NCBI GenBank assembly: GCA_017794945.1
Contig: CP051239.1
Span: 434,001-498,000 of the forward strand
Length of the DNA stretch: 64,000 nucleotides
Direction: 5' to 3'
From: Alcanivorax sp.
GTDB taxonomy: Bacteria > Pseudomonadota > Gammaproteobacteria > Pseudomonadales > Alcanivoracaceae
The translations under genes were made by a program, and so were the position numbers. Positions 37,521-44,752 of this stretch are shown here, piece after piece; position 1 is the stretch's first letter, and each line of letters opens with the position of its first letter. The notes beneath the pieces were generated by a model, which saw only the letters and a list, made by a program, of their open reading frames with translations, had not been told where the DNA came from and did not search any database.

Positions 37521-38939
37521 ATGAGCGATACCTATCAGGCAATTGCCAACTCCCCCATGGGCAAGGCCGTTTTCAGCGCCATTAACCTGCCCATCCCGGT
37601 GATTCTCGAACGCTGGCAGCCCGGCCAGAAATCCTTTATCAGCGGTGGCGTGCTGGTGGGTGCCGCGCCCGGTTCCAGCGCCGTGGACACGGTGTTCGCC
37701 ACGCTCAAGGGCGCTCCGGAGGCGAAACCCGCGGTACTGGCCAACACCCGCAACGCCAACGACCTGCAGAAGCAGGCGGCGGCGGCCGGCCTCAACACCG
37801 ACAACTACACCGCCACCCGCGAAGACGACAGCAAATTCAAAGCCCTGGTGTTCGACGCCACCGGCATCGAAAGCCCGGATGATCTCAAAACGCTGTGGGA
37901 ATTCTTCCAGCCGGTGATCAAAAAACTGGATAAATGCGGCCGCGTGATCGTCATCGGGCGCACTCCGGAAACCCTGAGCGGCGCCGCCCGCGTCGCCCAG
38001 CGCGGCCTGGAAGGCTTCACCCGCTCGGTGGGCAAGGAAATCAAACGCGGTGCCACGGTACAGCTGGTGTACTGCGAAGCCGGCGCGGAAAGCCAGCTGG
38101 CCTCGCCGCTGCACTTCTTCCTGTCACCGAAATCCGCCTACGTCTCCGCCCAGGTGGTACGCGTGGGGCCCGCCGGCTTCGACGCCCAGAGCTTTGACTG
38201 GGACAAGCCGCTGGCCGGCAAAAAAGCCCTGGTCACCGGTGGCTCGCGCGGCATCGGCGCGTCCATCGCCCGGGTGCTGGCCCGCGACGGCGCCGAAGTC
38301 ACGGTGCTCGACATTCCGCCGATGTCCGAAGACCTGAACAAGGTGGCCGAGGAAATCGGCGGCCAGAGCCTGGAACTGGACATCACCGCCGACGACGCGC
38401 CGCGCGTGATCGCCGACGCCGCCAAAAAGATGGGCGGCCTGGATATCCTGGTGCACAACGCCGGCGTCACCCGCGACAAGATGCTCGGCAACATGCCCGA
38501 AGGCCACTGGGACATGGTGATGAACATCAATATCGCCAGCCAGTTGCGCATTAACGAGCAGCTGGTCGCCGACGGCGGCATGGGCGAAGGCGGCCGCATC
38601 GTGTCGATCAGTTCCATCGCCGGCATCGCCGGTAACCTGGGGCAGACCAACTACGGCACCTCCAAGGCCGCGGTGATCGGCATGATCGACACCTATTCCG
38701 AGGAGTACGCGGACAAAGGCATCACCGTGAACGCGGTGGCGCCGGGCTTCATCGAAACGCAGATGACCGCCGCCATTCCGTTCACCATCCGCGAAGCCGG
38801 CCGGCGCATGAACGCCATGAGCCAGGGCGGCCAGCCGGTGGATGTGGCGGAAACCATCTCGTTCTTCGCCAGCCCGGCCTCCCAGGGCCTCACCGGCAAC
38901 GTGGTCCGCGTCTGCGGCCAGATGATGCTGGGCGCTTGA
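37521..38939 (+). CDS. High-molecular-weight 3-oxoacyl reductase (FabG4 type)
   Basis: A 472-residue two-domain short-chain dehydrogenase. The N-terminal Rossmann-like domain (about 1-215) lacks a usable cofactor motif, and the C-terminal domain is a full reductase: ALVTGGSRGIGASIARVLA, HNAGVTRDKML, SISSIAG and the catalytic YGTSK, with NAVAPGFIETQM. Mycobacterial FabG4 of this build is NADH-dependent and acts on 3-oxoacyl-CoA. AAAGGA precedes the chosen ATG at 37521; 15 upstream codons are likely untranslated. It probably interconverts 3-ketoacyl and 3-hydroxyacyl-CoA with the divergent thiolase. Confidence 0.88.
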   Translation: MSDTYQAIANSPMGKAVFSAINLPIPVILERWQPGQKSFISGGVLVGAAPGSSAVDTVFATLKGAPEAKPAVLANTRNANDLQKQAAAAGLNTDNYTATREDDSKFKALVFDATGIESPDDLKTLWEFFQPVIKKLDKCGRVIVIGRTPETLSGAARVAQRGLEGFTRSVGKEIKRGATVQLVYCEAGAESQLASPLHFFLSPKSAYVSAQVVRVGPAGFDAQSFDWDKPLAGKKALVTGGSRGIGASIARVLARDGAEVTVLDIPPMSEDLNKVAEEIGGQSLELDITADDAPRVIADAAKKMGGLDILVHNAGVTRDKMLGNMPEGHWDMVMNINIASQLRINEQLVADGGMGEGGRIVSISSIAGIAGNLGQTNYGTSKAAVIGMIDTYSEEYADKGITVNAVAPGFIETQMTAAIPFTIREAGRRMNAMSQGGQPVDVAETISFFASPASQGLTGNVVRVCGQMMLGA

Positions 38940-38964
38940 TCCACCAGGGTCCTTCGGACCCGTT

Positions 38965-39036
38965 ACAGGATGCAGGATACAGGTGGAAGGGGTGGCGCCA
39001 TGCCACCCCCGTATCCTTCATCCTGCCTCCTGTATC
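38965..39036. repeat. Long imperfect hairpin between fabG4-like and fxsA genes
   Basis: A perfect 8-bp core stem (GGGGTGGC-GCCAT-GCCACCCC, 38989-39009) continues outward as imperfect arms of about 30 nt built from AGGATGCAGGATACAGG-type sequence. It could end the fabG4-like transcript or protect its 3' end. Unlike the other elements I see no second copy here. Confidence 0.6.
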
Positions 39037-39129
39037 GCGGCCCAGAGCCGCTCCAACCTTGAAACTACCCTCCCCCACCGCCATCTAACCTTCAACGGTA
39101 CTCAAACGCCGCATTTTTCCGAGGTTTCG

Positions 39130-39684
39130 ATGGGTTTCGGTCGTGTTTTCCTGACCATTTTCGTGCTCGCTCTGGTGGAGGTCATGGTACTGGCCGCCGT
39201 GGCGGACTTTATCGGCTGGCCAATCACCATTCTGATGGTGGTGCTCACGGCTCTGCTGGGCACCGCTCTGTTCCGGAGCCAGGGTTTGCAGACCTGGCAG
39301 CGCCTTAACCAGCGCATGAATCAGGGTGAAATGCCCGGCCGGGAGCTGGCCGAAGGCATGATGCTGTTGCTGGGCGGGGCTTTTCTGATTACCCCCGGGT
39401 TCATCACCGACGCGCTGGGCTTTGCCCTGCTGCTGCCGTTCTCGCGGCGCGCCATGGCGGATTATCTGGTGCGCAAGGGTACCCTGCAGACCTTCGCCAC
39501 CCGCGGCGGCCCGGGCGGCGGCGCCTTCTTCTACCAGAGCCGCACCGTCTATCCCGGCGGATCGCGGCCTGGTCAGGCCGGGCCCGGCTCCGCCAATGAC
39601 CCCGCCCACCGGCCCGGCCCTGGTGAGCGCCGCGGCGTCACCATCGAAGGCGAAGCCGACGAGTCCGACGACAGCCGCCGATAA
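39130..39684 (+). CDS. fxsA: FxsA family membrane protein
   Basis: A 184-residue inner-membrane protein with the FxsA domain: two N-terminal helices (VFLTIFVLALVEVMVLAAVADFIGW; ITILMVVLTALLGTALFRSQG), an amphipathic segment with GEMPGRELAEGMMLLLGGAFLITPGFITDALGFALLLP, and a Gly/Pro-rich hydrophilic tail. E. coli FxsA affects exclusion of phage T7; the general role is unknown. The ATG at 39130 is chosen by homology and there is no strong ribosome site. The downstream gap of about 750 bp is filled with palindromic repeats. Confidence 0.85.
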   Translation: MGFGRVFLTIFVLALVEVMVLAAVADFIGWPITILMVVLTALLGTALFRSQGLQTWQRLNQRMNQGEMPGRELAEGMMLLLGGAFLITPGFITDALGFALLLPFSRRAMADYLVRKGTLQTFATRGGPGGGAFFYQSRTVYPGGSRPGQAGPGSANDPAHRPGPGERRGVTIEGEADESDDSRR

Positions 39685-39744
39685 CGGGTTGCTACCTTCC
39701 CGGAGGACGGCCCTCCAACGTGGCGTGTTCCCTCCAGCAGGGAC

Positions 39745-39851
39745 GCGGATCTGTGTGCGGCCCTTCCGGGAACGCCGTGAACCCGTCCCTGGGGGCTCCC
39801 TGTCGAACGTCCTGTTCTCCAGGGTCCCGGAAGGGCCGCACACAGACCCGC
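39745..39851. repeat. Long stem-loop repeat A, copy A1
   Basis: 27-nt arms at 39745-39771 and 39825-39851, complementary at 26 positions (one A/C mismatch), enclose a 53-nt loop. Copy A2 at 60389-60495 has the same arm and loop lengths. Three arm positions differ between copies and each difference is matched on the opposite arm. Confidence 0.85.
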
Positions 39852-39930
39852 TCCAGTGAGAAATTCCGGTGCTCCGGGTTATCGCTGGCGCCTCACCTGT
39901 CTACGAAGCTGGTTTGGTAATATTGGGCCT

Positions 39931-39985
39931 TGTGGGAGCGGGCCCCGCCCGCGAAAGGGAGCGAAGCTCCCGGCAGGATGCCAGA
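39931..39985 (-). repeat. Two-stem REP-like element, copy R5
   Basis: Reverse-oriented: TGTGGGAGCGGGCCCCGCCCGCGAAA followed on the right by the variable stem GGGAGC-GAA-GCTCCC (39957-39971) and CGGCAGGATGCCAGA. It lies inside the larger composite block at 39745-40418. Confidence 0.78.
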
Positions 39986-40012
39986 AACTTTTCTCTCCAG
40001 AGAGGCCGCACT

Positions 40013-40131
40013 GGGATCGGGTGGGCCCGTCCAGGACACGCTGCGAGTACATCCCTGTAAGCTCGGCCGGGCGGCGGACCGCTTTGGCCATCCTTGGCCA
40101 AACACGGTCCTGGACGGGCCCACCCGATCCC
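40013..40131. repeat. Long stem-loop repeat A', stem variant
   Basis: Perfect 25-nt arms at 40013-40037 and 40107-40131. The arms are unrelated to those of A1/A2, yet the loop begins with the same motif (ACGCTGCGAGTAC-TCCCTGTA-type, 40038-40065). The loop also holds a secondary stem TTTGGCCA-TCCT-TGGCCAAA. Flanking short arms (39894-39909 and 40160-40175) pair around this unit and R5. Confidence 0.82.
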
Positions 40132-40156
40132 GGCGCTCCTTGGGAGGTTCACCGCC

Positions 40157-40418
40157 ACGGCTTCGTAGAAAGGTCCAGGCGGTGTTATGTCCCGTGGCGG
40201 TTCCGCTGCAAAGTGAGCGGTGCAATGGTGGTGCCTGGAGGGAGCTGTTTGGCCAGGGAGGGCCAAACTAACAGCGGCCAGGGATGGCTTGAGCGGTCCC
40301 GGAAGGCACCACCATTGCACCGCGTCTCGGATACGGAGCACCGAATACCTGAAGAACCAGGTCTCTGGAATCCTGCCGGGAGCTTCGCTCCCTTTCGCGG
40401 GCGGGGCCCGCTCCCACA
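40157..40418. repeat. Composite palindromic repeat B, copy B1 (includes REP copy R6)
   Basis: Perfect 20-nt arms at 40217-40236 and 40304-40323 around a 67-nt loop with an inner stem near GCTGTTTGGCC; upstream flank from about 40157 and downstream R6 (40361-40418, variable stem GGGAGC-TTC-GCTCCC) are also conserved. The whole is clearly related to B2 at 60546-60801. No convincing gene lies between 39685 and 40437. Confidence 0.82.
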
Positions 40419-40437
40419 AGACCCGCTCCAGCCGGAA

Positions 40438-41466
40438 TCAGAGTTTGGCGGCGGCTTCGGCGGCGTCTTCCTCGGCTTTGAGCTTGCGGTACTCGATCGG
40501 GGTCATCCCCACCCAGCGCTTGAAGGCACGGTAGAAGGTGGACGGCTCGGAGAAGCCGGTGAGGTAGACGATTTCGTCGATGGATTCGTCGGTGCCGGCG
40601 AGCAGGCGCTTGGCCAGCTTGCAGCGGTAGTCGGCCACCAGCTGGTTGAAGTTGGTGCCGGCGTCGGCGAGCCGGGTGCGCAACTGGCGGGCTTTGATGC
40701 CCAGGCGCTCGGCCACTTCTTCCAGGTTGGCGTGGCCGGATTCCAGCAGCTCGGCGATCAGCCGGTTGACCTGGGCCACCAAGTCCTGCTTCTCCAGGCG
40801 CGCCACCTGTTCGCTGGCGAGCTGCTCGTGCAGACGCAGCAGTTCCGGCTCGTGGTGGGCGGAGGGCAGCGCCATCAGCCGGGCATCGAAATAGACGCCC
40901 ACCGACGGCATGCCGAATTTCACCGGGCAGCCAAAGGCGCGCTCGTACTCGGCCTTGTCCGCGTGGTGGTCATGACCGAAGTGGACTTCCAGGGGCTCGA
41001 AGGCGTCGTCGGTGACAAAGCGGAAGAATTTGATCAGCCCCATCATCACGCATTCGTTGAGGTGCGCCAGGCGGCGGCCCCAGAACGGCTGACGCAGGAA
41101 CACCCGCTCGCCTTCCTCGAACAATTCGGCCCGGGCGGCGTCGGAGAGCAGGCGTTGGTAGCTCAGCGCGCGGTGCAACCCCTCACCAAAGGTGGGGCTG
41201 GAGAGGAACAGATACTCCAGCACCTGCCCCTTGTACACGGGCATGTGCTTGCCGAGGTGCAAGCCCACGTGTTCGTCGTTGGAGACCTTCGCCAACGCTT
41301 CCCAGAACCATTCCTGGCCATCATGGGGCGTGCGCAGATCCGGCACGTTCAATATGGACGGGTCCAGGCCCAGTTCGGCCAGTACCGCGTCGGCATCAAT
41401 GCCGGCGTTGAGCATGGCCCGGTAGGCCATGCGCAGAAGCACGCCGGAATCGGTCAGTTCTGCCAT
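40438..41466 (-). CDS. AraC-family regulator next to the desaturase operon
   Basis: A 342-residue regulator of the OruR/ArgR-like subgroup: N-terminal Arabinose_bd-type domain (GVLLRMAYRAMLNAGIDADAVLAELGLDPSIL ... FWEALAKVSNDEHVGLHLG) and a C-terminal AraC DNA-binding domain (NLEEVAERLGIKARQLRTRLADAGTNFNQLVADYRCKLAKRLL; EIVYLTGFSEPSTFYRAFKRWVGMTPIEYRK). The ATG at 41466 is preferred by homology; 11 extra codons are possible. It lies 73 bp downstream of the desaturase gene on the same strand. Targets are unknown; fatty acid genes nearby are candidates. Confidence 0.84.
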   Translation of the reverse strand: MAELTDSGVLLRMAYRAMLNAGIDADAVLAELGLDPSILNVPDLRTPHDGQEWFWEALAKVSNDEHVGLHLGKHMPVYKGQVLEYLFLSSPTFGEGLHRALSYQRLLSDAARAELFEEGERVFLRQPFWGRRLAHLNECVMMGLIKFFRFVTDDAFEPLEVHFGHDHHADKAEYERAFGCPVKFGMPSVGVYFDARLMALPSAHHEPELLRLHEQLASEQVARLEKQDLVAQVNRLIAELLESGHANLEEVAERLGIKARQLRTRLADAGTNFNQLVADYRCKLAKRLLAGTDESIDEIVYLTGFSEPSTFYRAFKRWVGMTPIEYRKLKAEEDAAEAAAKL

Positions 41467-41539
41467 CCTGTTGCGACTTCCCCAAACGGTAAATACCAAG
41501 TGGTGAGACTAGCACACCGTCCGGGGAGCCGGAACCGCT

Positions 41540-42661
41540 TCACACCGTGGCGTTTTTCCGCGTGCGCCGGGACGGCAGCGCCAGGCGGTTAATACGCTTG
41601 AGCACGGTGCCGAACTGGCGGCTCAAACGGCCGCTGTTGTAGTGCAAACCATAGCGCTCGGCGATCTCGCGCACCTTGGGCGCCACCTGTTTGTAGCGGT
41701 TGGACGGCATGTCCGGGAACAGGTGGTGTTCGATCTGGTGGCTCAGATTGCCGGACATGATGTGGAACAGCGGGCCACCTTCCAGGTTCGAGGAGCCCAG
41801 CAGCTGGCGCAGGTACCACTGGCCGCGGGTCTCGTTCTCGATCTCCGCCTCGCTGAACATTTCCGCGTGCTCGGTGAAATGGCCGCAGAAGATGATCAGG
41901 TACGACCAAAGGTTGCGGGTCAGGTTGGCGGTGGCGTTGCCCGCCAGCACCCAAGGGGCGAACGGACCGGCCAGCAGCGGGAACAGCAGATAGTCCTTGC
42001 CCACCTGCTTGCGCACTTTTTTCATGATCTTGCGGCGCTGCTCGCGGTATTCCGCCCAGCTCTTTTCGCCCTTGAGCAGCTTTTCGTACTCCAGGTCGTG
42101 AAACGCCACGCCCCACTGGAAGAAGGACGCCAGCACCCAGTTATAGGCCGGCTGGAACAGGTAGGCCGGGTTCCAACGCTGTTCGTCCGACATGCGCATG
42201 ATGCCGTAACCCACGTCCCGGTCCTTGCCGACCACGTTGGTGAAGGTGTGGTGCATGTAGTTGTGGGAGTGCTTCCACTGCTCCGCCGGGCAGGTGTTGT
42301 CCCAGTCGTAGGTGGAGGAATCCAGCGCCGGGTCACCCAGCCAGTCCCACTGGGCGTGCATCACGTTATGGCCGATTTCCATGTTTTCCAGAATCTTGGA
42401 GACCGACAGTAATGCGGTGCCGGCCAGCCAGGCCGGCGGCAGCACGCCCAGGAACAGCAGGCCGCGGCCGGCCAGTTCCATACCCTTCTGGGTACGCACC
42501 AGATTGCGGATGTAGCGCGCGTCCTGCTCACCCAGGTCGGCCATGATCTCTTCACGCAGGGCGTCGATTTCGCGACCAAAGGCTTCCACCTGGGAACGGG
42601 TCAGGGTTACACCCGGGCGTTCGAATACGATGGGGTCGAAATGATCTACTTTGGCATTCAT
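41540..42661 (-). CDS. desB: Acyl desaturase (DesB-like)
   Basis: A 373-residue membrane di-iron desaturase introducing a cis double bond into acyl chains. All three His boxes are present: GHNVMHAQ (about residue 97), HSHNYMHH (about 131) and HQIEHH (about 305), with hydrophobic helices between. The start at 42661 follows AAGGAGG; 18 extra codons upstream would run into the reductase gene. It lies 11 bp after the ferredoxin-reductase-like gene, with a divergent TetR repressor beyond, the arrangement of desCB/desT in Pseudomonas aeruginosa, where DesB acts on acyl-CoA at delta-9. Confidence 0.88.
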   Translation of the reverse strand: MNAKVDHFDPIVFERPGVTLTRSQVEAFGREIDALREEIMADLGEQDARYIRNLVRTQKGMELAGRGLLFLGVLPPAWLAGTALLSVSKILENMEIGHNVMHAQWDWLGDPALDSSTYDWDNTCPAEQWKHSHNYMHHTFTNVVGKDRDVGYGIMRMSDEQRWNPAYLFQPAYNWVLASFFQWGVAFHDLEYEKLLKGEKSWAEYREQRRKIMKKVRKQVGKDYLLFPLLAGPFAPWVLAGNATANLTRNLWSYLIIFCGHFTEHAEMFSEAEIENETRGQWYLRQLLGSSNLEGGPLFHIMSGNLSHQIEHHLFPDMPSNRYKQVAPKVREIAERYGLHYNSGRLSRQFGTVLKRINRLALPSRRTRKNATV

Positions 42662-42672
42662 AGCGTGCCTCC

Positions 42673-43767
42673 TTAGAGATCCAATTCCACGTCGCCCTCG
42701 GCGGCGTGGATGCATATACGAACTTCCTGGCCGTTCAATTCACGGCTCTCGCCGCTCTGCAGATCGCGCACCCGGCCCTTGCTCACCTTGCACTTGCAGG
42801 TATGGCAGATGCCCATGCGGCAACCGTGCTTGGGCTTGAGGCCGGCCTGCTCCGCCGCTTCCAGCAGGGAAAGCCCGGCGGCGGCCTCGGCCTGGCCGCC
42901 GGTGCGCGAGAAGTGCACCCGACCGCCCTCGCCGGCCACCACCGGCGCCGCTTTGAAGCGTTCATGGAACAGCGGCGCGCGGCCGTGTTCGCCGTGCCAT
43001 TCCATCACCGTGTCGAGAAAGCCGGCGGGCCCACAAGTGAAGACGGTCTGCCCGGCGGCGTCGGCGATGTTTTCGGTGAGCCACTGTGCATCCAGACGGC
43101 CGGCCTGGTCGCCGTCGCGCGGGCTGTCGCCGCTGACCACGAGACGCAGATCAAGGCGCGGGTCCTGGCGCAACGCGGCCAGTGAGTCGCTCAGCATCAG
43201 TTGCTGATAGTGGCGCTCAAAGTGCACCCAGGTCACTTTGCCATCGAAATTGGACGCGAGCAGGGACTTCACGATACTGTGAACAGGTGTAATCCCGGAG
43301 CCCGCGGTGACCATCAGAAGGCGCTCTGGCGTTGTCTCCGGCAGCACGAAGTCGCCGGCGGGTTCAGCCAGTGTCAGCACGTCGCCTTCCCGGCAGCGGC
43401 TGACCAGGTGGTCGCTGACACCGCCCCGGCCCTGGCGCTTCACGCTGATGGTGAGCGCGTCGCCGGGGGCCGAGGACAGGGAAAAGCAACGCTGGTGCCG
43501 CACGCCGCCGATATCAACACCGAGCAGAACGTGCTGGCCGGCACGGTGACCTTTCCAAAGGCGGTTGGGTTGCAGAGTCAGGGTCACCGCCTGGTCGCTC
43601 TCGCGATGCACGCCGGTCACCCGGGCGCGAATTTCGCGGGCGGACTGCAGCGGATTGAACAGGGCCAGATAGTCCTCGGGATCGAAAGGCGTGCTGAGCG
43701 CCTTGCCGAGACGACGGATCAGGCCCGGAGAACCGGAATGTGAATTCGAAGCGGTGATGACGTTCAT
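42673..43767 (-). CDS. desC: Flavin/2Fe-2S reductase partner of the desaturase (DesC-like)
   Basis: A 364-residue electron-transfer protein: FAD-binding barrel with RCFSLSSAP (about 95), NAD(P)H-binding LLMVTAGSGITPVHSIV and FTCGPAGFLDTVMEWH, then a C-terminal plant-type ferredoxin domain with CRMGICHTCKC and a fourth Cys in VRICIHA. It should pass electrons from NADPH to the desaturase di-iron site. The ATG at 43767 is chosen because longer reading would cross the operator. Expression is probably repressed by the divergent TetR protein at two boxes. Confidence 0.88.
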   Translation of the reverse strand: MNVITASNSHSGSPGLIRRLGKALSTPFDPEDYLALFNPLQSAREIRARVTGVHRESDQAVTLTLQPNRLWKGHRAGQHVLLGVDIGGVRHQRCFSLSSAPGDALTISVKRQGRGGVSDHLVSRCREGDVLTLAEPAGDFVLPETTPERLLMVTAGSGITPVHSIVKSLLASNFDGKVTWVHFERHYQQLMLSDSLAALRQDPRLDLRLVVSGDSPRDGDQAGRLDAQWLTENIADAAGQTVFTCGPAGFLDTVMEWHGEHGRAPLFHERFKAAPVVAGEGGRVHFSRTGGQAEAAAGLSLLEAAEQAGLKPKHGCRMGICHTCKCKVSKGRVRDLQSGESRELNGQEVRICIHAAEGDVELDL

Positions 43768-43781
43768 GCCAACTCCCGAAT

Positions 43782-43837
43782 GTGTACAGTTGTGCACTTT
43801 TTACCGGAGCAGGATCGCAATGTCAACACTTGTACAC
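43782..43837 (-). promoter_or_regulatory. Desaturase operon promoter with two DesT-like operator boxes
   Basis: On the minus strand TTGACA (43826-43821), a 17-bp spacer and TAAAAA (43803-43798) form a sigma-70 promoter for desCB. Two 16-bp boxes of the same plan lie on it: GTCAACA-CT-TGTACAC (43822-43837, over -35) and GTGTACA-GT-TGTGCAC (43782-43797, just after -10). Both resemble the DesT/FabR-type palindrome. A repressor at these boxes would cover the whole promoter. Confidence 0.72.
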
Positions 43838-43948
43838 TTATACTTTTTTACACAGTAAAATCAACCAGTTGTCTGTATCCCGCCAGGGATTTTCAATAAC
43901 ATGGCGGCATCGCAGAGAATAAAAACGATGACTCGGGAGCAAAAAACC

Positions 43949-44602
43949 ATGAGCAGAGAGACTCCGACTCGGGGACGACGACCCAAGAGGGGGCGAACTC
44001 GCCAGGCGCTCATGGACGCGGCTCTGGACCTGGTGGCCAAGAAAGCCCCTTTCTCCTCTCTTAGTCTGCGTGAAGTGACCAAGCGCGCCGGTGTGGTGCC
44101 CACCGCCTTCTACCGTCACTTTCCGGACATGAGCGCTCTGGGCCTGACCCTTCTGGACGAGTCGTTCCGTACCCTGCGTCAGATGATGCGTGAAGTGCGC
44201 CAGCAGGAGCTGCCCAACGAACGCATGATTCGCGGGTCGATGGAAACCTTCTTCACCTATGTGCGCAATAACCGCACCCATTTCCTGTTCGTTTCGAAAG
44301 AGCTGTACGGCGGCTCGGCCACCATGCGCCAGGCCATCCGCCGTGAAATCCGCTTGTTCGTCAGTGAACTGGCGATGGATATGGCGCGCTTTCCGTTCCT
44401 GGTGCGGGTCAACGCCGAGGACCTGCAGATGATGGCCTCCCTGGTGGTCAACAGCGTGGTCGCCCTGACCCAGGAAATGCTGGAGTTGGATGAAGACGAT
44501 GAGGCCGGCCAGCATGAGATGCTGATCATGGCGGAAAAACAGGTGCGCCTGATTTACTTCGGGGTGGCCCAGTGGCGCTCCGACGTCCCGCCGCGCACCT
44601 GA
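43949..44602 (+). CDS. desT: TetR-family repressor (DesT/FabR-like)
   Basis: A 217-residue regulator with a basic N-terminal arm (RGRRPKRGRTR), a TetR helix-turn-helix (LSLREVTKRAGVVPTAFYRHFPDMSALGLTLLDE) and a C-terminal domain like that of DesT and FabR, which sense the ratio of unsaturated to saturated acyl-CoA. It is divergent from the desaturase operon, as in Pseudomonas. GGGAG at suitable distance favours the ATG at 43949; ATGs at 43928 and 43901 are in frame. Repression of desCB through the two boxes is the expected role. Confidence 0.83.
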   Translation: MSRETPTRGRRPKRGRTRQALMDAALDLVAKKAPFSSLSLREVTKRAGVVPTAFYRHFPDMSALGLTLLDESFRTLRQMMREVRQQELPNERMIRGSMETFFTYVRNNRTHFLFVSKELYGGSATMRQAIRREIRLFVSELAMDMARFPFLVRVNAEDLQMMASLVVNSVVALTQEMLELDEDDEAGQHEMLIMAEKQVRLIYFGVAQWRSDVPPRT

Positions 44603-44677
44603 TCCGCCGGCATTAATAGGCCTGCTCGGGGGACCCCCCAGGCGATACGGCCAATCCAGGCCGCTCTTCACACTGCC

Positions 44678-44725
44678 TATACTGTCCCCAATTTGCCGAC
44701 GCCGCCGTTGTAACGCGGCGTCGGC
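44678..44725 (+). promoter_or_regulatory. -10 element and leader hairpin before the MaoC gene
   Basis: TATACT (44678-44683) is a likely -10 without a clear -35. Transcripts would begin a few bases before a perfect 11-bp stem, GCCGACGCCGC / GCGGCGTCGGC (44695-44705 and 44715-44725, 9-nt loop), which ends 27 nt before the ATG. A 5'-terminal hairpin often stabilises mRNA. Confidence 0.5.
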
Positions 44726-44752
44726 CGTATTGGAGAGATCAAGGACGCTGTT

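Noticed and set aside
39745..40418. Possible CRISPR array
   Set aside because: Repeats are few, long, palindromic and of different kinds, without regular unique spacers or cas genes.
39745..40418. Possible insertion sequence or transposon remnant
   Set aside because: No transposase-like frame and no target-site duplication that I can recognise; the units look like non-autonomous structured repeats.
39685..40437. Several short open frames (60-170 codons) within the repeat block
   Set aside because: They arise on both strands because the DNA is palindromic, and the translations repeat the hairpin sequence; no ribosome sites.
39856..41592. A 578-codon plus-strand frame through the repeat block and the AraC gene
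   Set aside because: It runs through palindromic repeats and antisense to a complete AraC regulator; no coding signal of its own.
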